Origin: Bacillus sp. J33
GTDB lineage: Bacteria; Bacillota; Bacilli; Bacillales; Cytobacillaceae
Direction: 5' to 3'
NCBI RefSeq assembly: GCF_000518885.1
Contig: NZ_JAEL01000006.1
Coordinates: 39,900-103,899 of the forward strand
DNA: 64,000 bases
Shown here: positions 52,218-61,577 of the stretch, one piece after another
Numbering within the stretch: the first letter of the stretch is position 1
Layout of the letters: each line of letters starts with the position of its first letter
Position numbers and translations under genes: made by a program
The notes under the pieces: generated by a model
Told to the model about the DNA's origin: nothing
The model's input: only the letters and a program-made list of their open reading frames with translations
The model's database searches: none

Positions 52218-55200
52218 ATGATGATCCAAGGTACGGACAAAATTAGAATTGCCGAGTATCATGAGGGCCTTGCAGCTGGAATCGCAAAAATGTGGAATCT
52301 TAGCCGTGATAGCTGGGGGGGAGATACCAGCGTTATGACTGAAGAACAGGTAAAAACGAAGGAAGCGAATAATGGCAATATTGATTTGTTTTTAGTGTTG
52401 GATGGAGAAGAGGTAGTAGGTTATTGCGGATTATCCGAATACAAGGAAGATACCGGCTCTTTATATATTCCCCTTCTAAATGTAAGGCCGGATTACCATG
52501 GCCGGAAAATTGGAAAAATGCTTGTGCTGAAAGCACTCCAAAAAACAATTGAATTGGGCTGGCCGCGCCTTGATTTATATACATGGCCAGGCAATGTGAA
52601 GGCAGTACCGCTCTATAAAAAATGCGGTTTTTTCTGGGAGGAAAGGGATGAAACTACACATCTAATGAATTTTATCCCTGCTGTCCATCAAACTCCGCTT
52701 CTCAGGCCGATTCTGGAAAAAATAGATTGGTATAATCATAGTGTAAGGGAAATTCAGGTGAAGCCTGATGGAATCAAAGAAAATGGTTTTACTTTTTATG
52801 AGTATGAATGGGAAAACGAAAAAACATCTGCGCGGGTAAGATTTGAAAGAACAGGCAGGGGAATTAGTTTAATTGAAACGGAAAAGTATTCTCTTGAACT
52901 CTTCATGGATGACCATGAAGCAATCGAAAATGAAACCCGAAATTTCAAGCTGAAGGTTGTCAATAAAACGGGAAATCCCGTTTCGCTTAGGGCGGAAGGA
53001 GACAATCAAGGCAGGGTTGAAGCAGATTTTGTACATGAAATGCTTGTTGAGAGTGACGTTATTATAAATGGGAAATTAATGATCCATGAAGGAGAAGAAC
53101 CAAGTGTCTGGAAAACGCATCCTTCATTAGCGGTTAAAGTTTGGCTGGATGGCAAAGAGTGTGTGCTGCGCCTCGGTTTGAAACCAATGCAGCCCGCAAA
53201 AATCACGGGAGTTTCCAAGGGAAATCTCAGGTTTTTACACCAGGAAGCGGAACTGGAGCTTGAAGTGGAAAATAGTCTTAAAGAGGATGCCTGCTTCCGC
53301 TTATTTATTGCGGAAGATGAACATGCTGAATTAAAAAAGCAGGAATTCATTCTAGAACTATTAAAGAATGAACGAAAGCTTCTCAAGATCCCATTTAAAG
53401 TAAGGAAGTATGGTTTTTACAATCCGGAGATTGCTATAAAAGCCAGGAAGAGTGATGGCTCCGAGCTATCCTTTAACAGCAGTGCAGCAGGTGTGGCCCT
53501 TAAAAGTTTTGGACAGAGGTTCGGGGGAGAGTCAAAAGATTTTTGGCATATTTGCAATGGAATCTGTCAGGTGAATATCCGGAAATGGGATTATAGAATA
53601 ACAGCAGGCCGGAATGAAAATGTTGACCAGCCATTTGCGTTTTTCGTTCCTAAGCTTGGCAAGCCTTATTCAACGGAGTTTTCGAAGGCTAAGCCAGAAC
53701 AGGCAGAGTGGTTCATTGATGATTCTGCAATTACTTTCAAATTGGTTTTCAGGTCAAAAGGCTTCCCGGGAATTTTTTTAACCCTATATACGTCCTTATA
53801 TGGTGAAGGGATTATAAAAACATGGGCTGAACTGAACAACCAAGGAGAAGCAAAATATGAGAATCTCTCCTTTAACCAGCCGCTGTATCATGAAAAGCAG
53901 CATACCATTTTTCCGCTTGGTAATGAAATTGTGGAATTTTCAGAAGTCAAAGGGTTGGAATTCGGAGAGGTTTCAGCAAGCAGCATGACTGAAAATTGGT
54001 ATTTCTCTAAGCATGATGGTGAACCAATTGGATTCTGCTGGCCGAAAAATGCAAAGGCTAACCCTGATGGGTGGCAATTTTATTATGAGCAGGATGCAGG
54101 CAGCCTTGAACCAGGTGAACAAGTTGTATTAGAACCTGCATATTTATCAGTTGGCGCTTTTCAAACATGGGAACAAATGCGGGCGTTTGCCAATGGGACA
54201 GCTGATAAAGAAGTCAAAACTGTGCAGAATGAAAAAGCTTTGATTGTAAATGGAGGCAATCCTGTAGCTGCTGATGCCGGAACAGTCAAGGTCAGCTTGA
54301 AAACTCATCGTTCAAGCTATTTGGATGGCACCATGGATCTTTATCTAAATAATGAAAAGAAACAATCCGCAAGTTTCAGCAGGGAAGAAGAGATTAAGGT
54401 GTTCACAGGTTATTTGCCTATAAGGGGAACAATGCCGCTAACGATCGTAAAGGCTGACACAAGCATTGACAGTGAGAAAAAGCAGCTAAAGGATCTTCTT
54501 CTAGTACCTGAGGGTGATGTAAGCACTTCTACGAAAAAGCAGGGAGACGACCAGGTTTATATGCTGGATAACGGCATCCTTCGTCTGAAAGCATCACCTG
54601 AATTTTATCCTGGACTATTTTCACTTTCCTATCAGGAGCGGGAGTGGCTTGATACTTCCTACCCTAAGATAATTGCCAAAGGGTGGTGGAATCCTTGGGC
54701 TGGCGGGATGAAAACCATGCCATCGCAAATGAGTGTGTTTTCCTTATTAAAAGAGAAATCCACTGCTGAATTTACGAGTCTTAAAGATTCGTTTGGAAAT
54801 GAATGGACTGCGCTGGCAATCCGGACGAAGGTTACCCATCATTCCCTATGGAAAGGGCTGGAGTATACACAGTACTTTGCGCTATTGCCAGGGGTTCCAG
54901 TCCTTGCCCACTGGGTAAAAATAGAGCATACTGGGGGAAAGATTTTAACAAATGAAAGATGGATCTCAGATTTATTTTTGTCAGCAGGATCAATATCAAA
55001 TCTAACTCTCACAGTCCGTGACAAAGGTGAAGAGTCACGCTATCAGGCTGGAATGGAAGAGCAATTCTTTTTGAAGTTAGATGATGCTCATATTTCCAGC
55101 TGCCGTTCTCCTGAGAAAATGTATGTGGCGGGGAGCAAAGATAGCGAACTTCAGGGAGCTTATATGAATAAGGAAGCCTTTCGGATTATTTCTGAGAGGA

Positions 55201-55298
55201 AATCAGGCCTTTTGGCCAAACCAGGATACATCCTATTTGACGAAAGAAGTTTAATGGGAACAACCCTAAAAAGTCTGCATAATCTAGAATTCAGCTAA
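52218..55298 (+). CDS. 1026-aa GNAT acetyltransferase fused to a long beta-rich region
   Basis: Residues 1-160 are a GNAT N-acetyltransferase: LNVRPDYHGRKIGKMLVLKA is the acetyl-CoA loop (R/Q-x-x-G-x-G/A form) and KAVPLYKKCGFFWEERDE the C-terminal signature. Residues 170-1020 are beta-rich with no membrane span or signal. Two similar blocks, near 435-640 and 775-1010, start CNGICQVNI and DNGILRLKA and resemble galactose-mutarotase-like sandwiches of carbohydrate enzymes. Starts ATG 52218 behind CAGGAGG. 11 nt before an amidohydrolase gene. The acceptor substrate is unknown; a cytoplasmic sugar or peptide is a guess. Confidence 0.75.
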   Translation: MMIQGTDKIRIAEYHEGLAAGIAKMWNLSRDSWGGDTSVMTEEQVKTKEANNGNIDLFLVLDGEEVVGYCGLSEYKEDTGSLYIPLLNVRPDYHGRKIGKMLVLKALQKTIELGWPRLDLYTWPGNVKAVPLYKKCGFFWEERDETTHLMNFIPAVHQTPLLRPILEKIDWYNHSVREIQVKPDGIKENGFTFYEYEWENEKTSARVRFERTGRGISLIETEKYSLELFMDDHEAIENETRNFKLKVVNKTGNPVSLRAEGDNQGRVEADFVHEMLVESDVIINGKLMIHEGEEPSVWKTHPSLAVKVWLDGKECVLRLGLKPMQPAKITGVSKGNLRFLHQEAELELEVENSLKEDACFRLFIAEDEHAELKKQEFILELLKNERKLLKIPFKVRKYGFYNPEIAIKARKSDGSELSFNSSAAGVALKSFGQRFGGESKDFWHICNGICQVNIRKWDYRITAGRNENVDQPFAFFVPKLGKPYSTEFSKAKPEQAEWFIDDSAITFKLVFRSKGFPGIFLTLYTSLYGEGIIKTWAELNNQGEAKYENLSFNQPLYHEKQHTIFPLGNEIVEFSEVKGLEFGEVSASSMTENWYFSKHDGEPIGFCWPKNAKANPDGWQFYYEQDAGSLEPGEQVVLEPAYLSVGAFQTWEQMRAFANGTADKEVKTVQNEKALIVNGGNPVAADAGTVKVSLKTHRSSYLDGTMDLYLNNEKKQSASFSREEEIKVFTGYLPIRGTMPLTIVKADTSIDSEKKQLKDLLLVPEGDVSTSTKKQGDDQVYMLDNGILRLKASPEFYPGLFSLSYQEREWLDTSYPKIIAKGWWNPWAGGMKTMPSQMSVFSLLKEKSTAEFTSLKDSFGNEWTALAIRTKVTHHSLWKGLEYTQYFALLPGVPVLAHWVKIEHTGGKILTNERWISDLFLSAGSISNLTLTVRDKGEESRYQAGMEEQFFLKLDDAHISSCRSPEKMYVAGSKDSELQGAYMNKEAFRIISERKSGLLAKPGYILFDERSLMGTTLKSLHNLEFS

Positions 55299-55309
55299 AA
55301 GGAGAATCC

Positions 55310-56164
55310 ATGAAAGTCATAGATGCACATATTCACTTTTCTGATATTAAATCATTTCACCATACAGCAGATAAGCTGTCTTTAGTTGATTATTCATATA
55401 ATGGGCACCAGGTAGAGTTCCAAAGCGCAAATGTAGTTCTAAGCATTGCAATGGGTCTTACGGAAACAGATCAAATGGGCTTTCCGGACTGCGGGGCCAG
55501 GACACCTATGGGGCTTGACTTGGCAGATAAAATACCTGCTGATATCGTTTGCTGCCCTGGCATAAATCCGTACGATTTAAATGAAGAGGCGCTTCATAGA
55601 CTGGAACTTGACCTTCAGAAACCTAACGTAGTAGGGATTAAGATATATCTAGGCTATTATCCCTTCTATGCTTATGATCAGGTATATGAGCCTGTTTATG
55701 CCCTTGCAGAAAAATACAGTGTCCCGGTCGTTTTTCATACCGGTGACACATATTCTGAAAGGGGATTGCTGAAGTATTCACACCCTTTGGCAATTGACGA
55801 AGTGGCAGTTAAACACCGAAATGTAACTTTCATGATGGCTCATTTTGGAGATCCATGGACACTGACAGGAGCTGAAATCATTTATAAAAATCCAAATGTC
55901 TATGCCGATTTATCAGGCTTGATTGTTGGAACGGAAAAAGAATTGAAGAAACGCAGTGAAGGAAGGTTTTTGGATCATCTCAGGCATGCCCTCGTTTTTG
56001 CAGATTCATATGATAAATTGCTGTTTGGAACGGATTGGCCGCTTGCGCCGGTTGGGCCTTATATTGAATTTATAAAAGGGTTAATCCCGGAGGAACACCA
56101 TGAAGATGTTTTTTACAATACCGCTTTAAGGGTGTTCCCAAAGATTAGGGCTTACCTGGCATAA
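55310..56164 (+). CDS. Amidohydrolase-superfamily TIM-barrel hydrolase
   Basis: A 284-aa member of the PF04909-type amidohydrolases. Metal ligands: HIH in VIDAHIHFS (N terminus), His in VVFHTGDTYSE, His in FMMAHFGDPWTLTG and Asp in LLFGTDWPLAP. Related enzymes include decarboxylases and lactonases, so the reaction could be hydrolysis or C-C cleavage. AAGGAG precedes the ATG, only 11 nt after the GNAT fusion, and a terminator follows, so the two form one unit. Confidence 0.85.
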   Translation: MKVIDAHIHFSDIKSFHHTADKLSLVDYSYNGHQVEFQSANVVLSIAMGLTETDQMGFPDCGARTPMGLDLADKIPADIVCCPGINPYDLNEEALHRLELDLQKPNVVGIKIYLGYYPFYAYDQVYEPVYALAEKYSVPVVFHTGDTYSERGLLKYSHPLAIDEVAVKHRNVTFMMAHFGDPWTLTGAEIIYKNPNVYADLSGLIVGTEKELKKRSEGRFLDHLRHALVFADSYDKLLFGTDWPLAPVGPYIEFIKGLIPEEHHEDVFYNTALRVFPKIRAYLA

Positions 56165-56170
56165 AGACTT

Positions 56171-56210
56171 AAGGCTGGGGTGAATGAAATCCTTCACTGC
56201 CAGCCTTTCA
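56171..56210 (+). terminator. Terminator-like hairpin after the amidohydrolase
   Basis: AAGGCTGG pairs with CCAGCCTT with an inner GTGAA/TTCAC stem; short T-tract. Confidence 0.7.
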
Positions 56211-56266
56211 AGCAGTCTAATTTACATACATGCACGAATAAATTACTAAAAAAGGGGGCGGTTTAA

Positions 56267-57115
56267 ATGGCTAAAATTGCTTGGGTAACCGACAGCACCG
56301 CATTTTTAAATGACGAATTGAAAAATCATCCTGATTTATACCAAATTCCGATGACCATCATTATGGATGGAAAAGAGTTTACCGACGGAGTTGATTTAAC
56401 ACCTGAGGAGCTATATGCACGTTTAAAGACTCTGGATACTGCTCCAAAAACATCTCAGCCATCGATAGGGGCTTTTCGGGATTTATACGAAAAGCTGCAG
56501 GAAAACTATGATGTGATCATTGCCGTCCTGGTATCTTCCAAGCTAAGCGGAACCGTTTCTTCGAGTGAACAGGCATCACAGCTTGTTGACATACCGGTGT
56601 ATAGTGTTGACTCAAAGATCCTCTCATATCCATTAACCAGAATGATGTTAAAAGGAATGGAATGGGCAGAATCAGGCTTGGAAGTGGAGGAAATAAACAA
56701 TAATCTTGAGATGCTGCGGGACACAGGAGAGACATATGTTTTGATCGGAAGCCTGGAACAGCTTCACCGAAGCGGAAGGATGTCAGGGGTTCAATTTTTC
56801 CTTGGAAGCATGCTGAATGTAAAACCGATTATCTCTGTGCATGATGGAGAATTAAGTGTCAAGGAGAAAGCCCGAAGCGAGAAAAAGGCAAAAGACAAAA
56901 TTGTCCAGCTGCTAAGGAGCGCACATGAAAAGAAACCGCTGAAAGAGGTATTTATTCTGTATGGATTGCATCCTGAAGAAGCAGATAGCTGGAAGGAAGA
57001 GCTGGAGGAAGAATTCCCAAATATCCAGTTCGGCTGCTATTCTTTGGGGGCAACAATTGGTGTCCATGCAGGTGAACATACACTCGGAATAAGCTGGCTA
57101 AATGGTTTGGATTAA
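56267..57115 (+). CDS. DegV-family fatty-acid-binding protein
   Basis: A 282-aa DegV protein. Lipid-site motifs: VTDSTAFL at the N terminus, SSKLSGTVSSSEQA, SVDSKILS and GSLEQLHRSGRMSG. DegV proteins (FakB-like) bind a fatty acid and present it to kinase FakA for phosphorylation; fakA is not in the window. AAGGGGGCGG precedes the ATG. Single gene unit between terminators. Confidence 0.92.
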   Translation: MAKIAWVTDSTAFLNDELKNHPDLYQIPMTIIMDGKEFTDGVDLTPEELYARLKTLDTAPKTSQPSIGAFRDLYEKLQENYDVIIAVLVSSKLSGTVSSSEQASQLVDIPVYSVDSKILSYPLTRMMLKGMEWAESGLEVEEINNNLEMLRDTGETYVLIGSLEQLHRSGRMSGVQFFLGSMLNVKPIISVHDGELSVKEKARSEKKAKDKIVQLLRSAHEKKPLKEVFILYGLHPEEADSWKEELEEEFPNIQFGCYSLGATIGVHAGEHTLGISWLNGLD

Positions 57116-57138
57116 GCTTTATAAAGCAGTTTCAAAGG

Positions 57139-57186
57139 GCCTGGCTCAAGAAATCATTTAAAAATGGTTACTTGGACCAGGCTTTT
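57139..57186 (+). terminator. Intrinsic terminator of the degV gene
   Basis: GCCTGGCTCAAG pairs with CTTGGACCAGGC (mismatch inside), followed by TTTTG. Confidence 0.75.
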
Positions 57187-57413
57187 GTATGCAGAATACT
57201 AAAATAATTGTTTTATTCGTTAATTCTCATGATTGTTCGCTAAATATAATATTTATTAGTTTTGGCGTTTTCTCTGTTAAGTTCCTTTTTTTCAGAAAAC
57301 GGAGGCGGAAATAAACAGCCTAAAGGTTTGGAACATGGAATAACCTTGCCAATGTTTCTTTTTCCCGACTAATGTTAAAATGGACAGTGGAGTTTGAAAG
57401 CAGGTGGAGATTA

Positions 57414-58061
57414 ATGGATGAAAAAATCATACATATAACAGAAAATTTTGTTCGCGATGCCTTAGGAGAAGATTCAACCGGACATGATTGGCATCATATT
57501 GAACGGGTACGCAAAAATGCATTATATATAGCCGAAAAAGAGCAAAAAGGCGATTCATTTATGATTGAAATGGCAGCTTTGCTACATGATATTCCCGATG
57601 AAAAACTAAATCCTTCGAAAGAGGAAGGCGAAAGGAAGCTTTCTGAGTTCCTGCAGACCTTGGGAATTCAAGAAGGTATCATAAATAAAATCAAGGAAAT
57701 TATTTATTCAATTTCCTTCAAAGGCGGGAAAAATACCAGGCTTTTAAGCGAAGAAGCCGAAATTGTCCAGGATGCAGACAGGCTGGATGCGATTGGTGCT
57801 GTGGGGATAGCCAGAGCTTTTGCCTACGGAGGCAAAAAAGGCCAGGCGATTTATGATCCGGATATGGCAGCCAGAAATAAAATGACTGAAGCCGAGTACA
57901 GGAATGGAAAGTCAACATCTATCAATCATTTTTATGAAAAACTGTTAAAGCTGAAAGATAGACTGAATACAGAAACAGCAATAAAAATGGCGGAAGACCG
58001 GCACCAATTTATGGAGCAGTTTTTACAGCAATTTTATAAAGAATGGAATGGTCAAGCATGA
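57414..58061 (+). CDS. ypgQ: YpgQ, HD-domain nucleotide pyrophosphohydrolase
   Basis: A 215-aa HD hydrolase. Metal ligands: H in GHDWHHIERVRKNA, HD in AALLHDIPDEK and D in QDADRLDAIGAVGIARAF. B. subtilis YpgQ hydrolyses deoxynucleoside triphosphates with release of pyrophosphate. Start ATG 57414 is preceded by AGGTGGAG; an in-frame upstream ATG lacks a ribosome binding site. Its stop overlaps the start of the ABC-F gene. Confidence 0.9.
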   Translation: MDEKIIHITENFVRDALGEDSTGHDWHHIERVRKNALYIAEKEQKGDSFMIEMAALLHDIPDEKLNPSKEEGERKLSEFLQTLGIQEGIINKIKEIIYSISFKGGKNTRLLSEEAEIVQDADRLDAIGAVGIARAFAYGGKKGQAIYDPDMAARNKMTEAEYRNGKSTSINHFYEKLLKLKDRLNTETAIKMAEDRHQFMEQFLQQFYKEWNGQA

Positions 58062-59938
58062 AAATGATCTCTGTGGAGAATGTCACAAAAACATATGGAG
58101 AAAAAGAACTTTTTAATAACATTTCTTTTACAATCGCTGAAAAAGAAAGGGTAGGTCTCATCGGTGTAAACGGAACGGGGAAATCCTCCTTGTTGAAGGT
58201 GATTGCCGGAGTTGACCAGCCTGATTCAGGCGAAATTGTCACCCCAAAGGACTACACAATTTCTTATTCAGCCCAACAGCCTGAGCTTGATTATGAACTA
58301 ACAGTGCTTGAGCAGGTTTTTGCAGGGGATGCCCCGGTCCTTGTTCTGCAGAGAGAATATGAATTGACCCTGATGCAGCTTAGTGAAAGCCCAGAAGATC
58401 CAGCCATACAGGAAAAGCTTTTTGAGCTCCAGAAAAGAATGGATACATTGGATGCCTGGGAAGTGAATACAGATGCGAAAACGATTCTCACAAAGCTTGG
58501 AATTGAAGATTTCAGCAAAAAAATTGGAGAGCTATCCGGCGGACAGAAGAAGCGGGTGGCTCTAGCTCAGGTACTGATCCAGTCACCAGATTTACTCATT
58601 CTGGACGAGCCTACAAACCATCTGGACTTTGAATCTGTCAAGTGGCTAGAAGATTATCTGGGGCGGTACAGGGGTGCGCTTTTGCTCGTTACCCATGACC
58701 GTTACTTCCTTGACCGGGTGACAAATAGGATGTTTGAACTTGAAGGCGGCAGTCTTTACAGCTATAAAGGCAATTATGCTGCCTTTTTGGAAGCAAAGGC
58801 AATTAGAGAAGAAAATGAAGCTGCAACCATAGAAAAGCAGAAAAACCTTTTCAGAAGGGAACTTGAATGGATCAGAAGAGGGGCAAAAGCACGAACAACG
58901 AAACAAAAAGCCAGAATCCAGCGGTTCGAATCTCTTGATAGCCAGCTTGCAAATGTTAAAACTTCTGAAAAGCTTGATATGTCCTTAAGCGGAAGCCGTC
59001 TTGGAAAACAAGTCTTTGAACTGGAAAATGCTTCGAAGAAATATGGCAGCCAGGTCATTTTGGATAAGTTCAGCCTCTTGGTGAAACCAGGGGACAGGAT
59101 AGGAATTATCGGACGGAACGGAACCGGGAAATCTACACTGCTGAATATACTGGCAGGAAAAATTCCGCTTGATTCGGGTGAGCGCATTATCGGGCAGACC
59201 GTAAAAATTGCTTACTACACGCAGGAAAGCGAAGACATGGATGAAAATAAGCGCATGATTGAATACCTTAAGGAAACAGCCCAAGTAGTGGAAACGTCTG
59301 ATGGAAAAACGATATCGGCTGCCCAAATGCTGGAACGCTTTCTTTTCCCTTCGTTTACACATGGCACCCCGATCCGAAAACTGTCTGGCGGGGAAAAACG
59401 CAGGCTTTACTTGTTAAAAATTTTAATGTCAGAGCCAAACGTACTGCTCCTTGATGAGCCAACGAATAATCTTGATACCCAAACACTGACGGTTTTAGAG
59501 GATTATTTAGACGATTTCCCTGGAGTCGTTATAACAGTGTCCCATGACAGGTATTTCCTTGATAAAGTTGCCGATCAGCTTCTTGTCTTAAAAGGTGAAG
59601 GTATAGTCGATTCTTTTTATGGAAACTACAGCGAATTTCTTGAAAAAGAAAGTTCAAAGCCGGTTCATAAAAGCCCATCAGTTCCAGAGATGCCGAAGGA
59701 AACAAAGCCTAAAAAGAAAAGAATGAGTTACAAAGAGAAAAAGGAATGGGAAGAGATTGATGGCAAGATTGAATCAGTCGAAAGCCGGCTGGAAGAGATT
59801 GCTTCCGAAATGGCCAATATAGGCAGTGACTTTGTAAAAGGGCAGGCCTTAATGGAGGAAGAAGCGAAACTTAATGAAGAGCTTGAATTTTTAATTGAAA
59901 GATGGAGCTATCTTTCAGAAGCAGCTGAGAATGAATAA
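58058..59938 (+). CDS. ABC-F ATPase, Uup/YfmR type
   Basis: A 626-aa soluble twin-ATPase. Domain 1: Walker A GVNGTGKSS, signature ELSGGQKKR, Walker B LLILDEPTNHLD. Domain 2: Walker A GRNGTGKST, signature KLSGGEKRR, Walker B LLLDEPTNNLD. The linker (about 230-310) is the P-site tRNA-interaction motif, and the C terminus (about 540-626) is a coiled coil as in Uup/YfmR. These proteins rescue stalled ribosomes. Start ATG 58058 overlaps the ypgQ stop (ATGA). The ORF begins 15 nt earlier, but those codons are inside ypgQ. Confidence 0.9.
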   Translation: MKMISVENVTKTYGEKELFNNISFTIAEKERVGLIGVNGTGKSSLLKVIAGVDQPDSGEIVTPKDYTISYSAQQPELDYELTVLEQVFAGDAPVLVLQREYELTLMQLSESPEDPAIQEKLFELQKRMDTLDAWEVNTDAKTILTKLGIEDFSKKIGELSGGQKKRVALAQVLIQSPDLLILDEPTNHLDFESVKWLEDYLGRYRGALLLVTHDRYFLDRVTNRMFELEGGSLYSYKGNYAAFLEAKAIREENEAATIEKQKNLFRRELEWIRRGAKARTTKQKARIQRFESLDSQLANVKTSEKLDMSLSGSRLGKQVFELENASKKYGSQVILDKFSLLVKPGDRIGIIGRNGTGKSTLLNILAGKIPLDSGERIIGQTVKIAYYTQESEDMDENKRMIEYLKETAQVVETSDGKTISAAQMLERFLFPSFTHGTPIRKLSGGEKRRLYLLKILMSEPNVLLLDEPTNNLDTQTLTVLEDYLDDFPGVVITVSHDRYFLDKVADQLLVLKGEGIVDSFYGNYSEFLEKESSKPVHKSPSVPEMPKETKPKKKRMSYKEKKEWEEIDGKIESVESRLEEIASEMANIGSDFVKGQALMEEEAKLNEELEFLIERWSYLSEAAENE

Positions 59939-59948
59939 ATGATATAGG

Positions 59949-59974
59949 ACCCGAGGCAAACGCTTCGGGTTTTT
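59949..59974 (+). terminator. Intrinsic terminator of the ABC-F gene
   Basis: ACCCGAGGC, AAAC loop, GCTTCGGGT, then T-run. Confidence 0.9.
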
Positions 59975-59983
59975 AATATTGGC

Positions 59984-60073
59984 TGTTAGTAATGTTTGCT
60001 GTTTTTCGGGTGGCTAACTAAGTATAATCAACGGGCAGAATTTATTAAACAGCAATTTTTGAGTAAAGAGCAT
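59984..60073 (+). repeat. MITE-like dispersed repeat, copy C (short)
   Basis: Contains GTTTGCTGTTTTTCGGGTGG and GGCTAACTAAG (as copy A), AACGGGCAGAATTTATTAAA (matching AACGGGCGTAATTT of copy A) and right end AGCAATTTTTGAGTAAAGAG. About 90 bp. A small ORF crossing it (59996-60190) has no coding signature. Confidence 0.55.
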
Positions 60074-60204
60074 GAATATATTTATGAAAGGCTGAGTTTA
60101 GGTTTATTCGTAATTTGCACTCGGTTAATTGGAGGAGAAGTCGCAAGGTTTATCAAAAGTACATTCAATTTATCTTCGTTAGATTTGTAATTAGGATGAT
60201 TATT

Positions 60205-60380
60205 CAGTATCCAGCAAAAGATGCGAAGCAGGGGGGCCATTAAGGCACAAAGCTACAAGGGGGCTAATATCGCCATCTGAAAGGCCAATGAGGGACAGAA
60301 ATGGAAATGCGCATGAAATGCCTCGGGAATTTTCTTATGTTAGAATAAGACCAGTTGCTACCGTGAAAACATTAAAAAGG
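60205..60380 (+). promoter_or_regulatory. Structured GC-rich leader upstream of ypgR, possible riboswitch
   Basis: The segment has GCAAAAGATGCGAAGCAGG, then GGCCATTAAGGCACAAAGC, TACAAGGGGGCTAATATCGCC and GAAAGGCCAATGAGGGACAG. CACAAAGC followed by CTAA resembles the right half of c-di-GMP-I (GEMM) aptamers, but P2 spacing is off. It is far more G-rich than its surroundings, has no ORF, and ends before the ypgR ribosome binding site. Class unproven. Confidence 0.35.
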
Positions 60381-60389
60381 GTGATACTT

Positions 60390-61526
60390 TTGAAGATAAA
60401 AGCAATTGAACCAACTCCTAGTCCCAATACAATGAAGGTAATTCTTGACGAAGAACTTCCAATGGGAAAAAGCAATAATTATAAAAAAGACAAAAGCGAG
60501 GGTGCTCCAAAGGTTATTCTGGATATTCTTGCCATTGAAGGAGTAAAAGGTGTTTACCACGTTGCAGACTTTTTAGCAGTTGAAAGAAATGCCAAATATG
60601 ACTGGAAAGAACTGCTTCCAAAAGTCCGCTCTGCTTTTGGCGAAGACATTGATAGTGAAAGCGGCGAAGAGAACGGCATCGATGAGCATTTTGGAGAAGT
60701 GCAGGTCTTTGTCCAAATGTACAAAGGAATTCCTATGCAGGTAAAGCTGACTGACGGTACGGAAGAAAAGCGCTTTGGATTGCCTGAAAACTTTATTACA
60801 GCTGTTTCAGAGGCTCAAGATCCAGCGGATAATGTTGTCATGGTCCGCAAGTGGAAGGAATTTGGCGTCCGGTACGGGGACTTTGACCAAGTCGGCCATG
60901 ATATTGTGGAGGAGCTAATGGCTGCCTATCCTGAGGGAAGGCTCCAGACACTTGTTCATATAGCTAAAAGTCCAGAGAAAGCTGAGGAAAAGCATGCACG
61001 CCCGCGTCTAAAACTTAAGGCCGGGGATCTGGATTCTCCTGATTGGCGGGTTCGATACCAAAAACTCGAACAAATGGATGATCCTACTGCCGAAGACCTC
61101 CCTGTCCTGGAAAAAGCACTGAACGATGAAAAAGCTTCAATAAGAAGGCTGGCTACTGTTTACCTTGGCATGATTGAAGATAAAAAAGTATTGCCTCTGC
61201 TATATAAAGCACTAAAGGATAAAACCGTAACAGTAAGACGAACTGCAGGAGACTGTTTGTCTGACTTAGGCTTTGAAGAAGCAATGGACGCCATGAAGGA
61301 AGCATTGAAGGATAACAGCAAGCTTGTTCGCTGGCGAGCTGCCATGTTTTTATACGAAGCAGGTGATGAAAGTGCACTGCCTGCCCTTAAAGAAGCTGAA
61401 GATGATTCTGAATTTGAAGTCAGCATGCAGATTAAACTGGCTATCGAAAGGATCGAACATGGCGAAGAAGCAAAAGGTTCGGTCTGGAAGCAAATGACTG
61501 AATCACGTAAGCAGGGACAAGAATAA
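60390..61526 (+). CDS. ypgR: YpgR, CvfC-type protein: Nfu N-terminal domain plus HEAT repeats
   Basis: A 378-aa protein starting from TTG 60390 (MKIKAIEPTPSPNTMKVILD) after AGGGTGAT. Residues 1-85 are a Nfu/NifU N-terminal scaffold domain; the middle has a distinct domain (EHFGEVQVFVQMYKGIPMQV); residues 235-365 are HEAT-like repeats (DDPTAEDLPVLEKAL, DEKASIRRLATVYLG, KTVTVRRTAGDCLSD, KLVRWRAAMFLYEAG). Conserved virulence factor C proteins share this architecture. Biochemical role unknown; the scaffold domain hints at Fe-S or oxidative stress. Confidence 0.87.
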   Translation: MKIKAIEPTPSPNTMKVILDEELPMGKSNNYKKDKSEGAPKVILDILAIEGVKGVYHVADFLAVERNAKYDWKELLPKVRSAFGEDIDSESGEENGIDEHFGEVQVFVQMYKGIPMQVKLTDGTEEKRFGLPENFITAVSEAQDPADNVVMVRKWKEFGVRYGDFDQVGHDIVEELMAAYPEGRLQTLVHIAKSPEKAEEKHARPRLKLKAGDLDSPDWRVRYQKLEQMDDPTAEDLPVLEKALNDEKASIRRLATVYLGMIEDKKVLPLLYKALKDKTVTVRRTAGDCLSDLGFEEAMDAMKEALKDNSKLVRWRAAMFLYEAGDESALPALKEAEDDSEFEVSMQIKLAIERIEHGEEAKGSVWKQMTESRKQGQE

Positions 61527-61538
61527 AAAATAATTAAG

Positions 61539-61577
61539 ACCGCTCATTGGGCAACAGCCACGAGCGGTTTTTTTTGT
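61539..61577 (+). terminator. Intrinsic terminator of ypgR
   Basis: ACCGCTC pairs with GAGCGGT across a 16-nt loop, followed by eight T. Confidence 0.82.

Noticed and set aside
59996..60190. 64-codon ORF after the ABC-F gene
   Set aside because: It lies across MITE-like copy C and has no ribosome binding site; composition is that of the repeat.
60288..60389. 34-residue N-terminal extension of YpgR
   Set aside because: No ribosome binding site at its ATG and no similarity to the family start; TTG 60390 follows AGGGTGAT and gives the usual N terminus.
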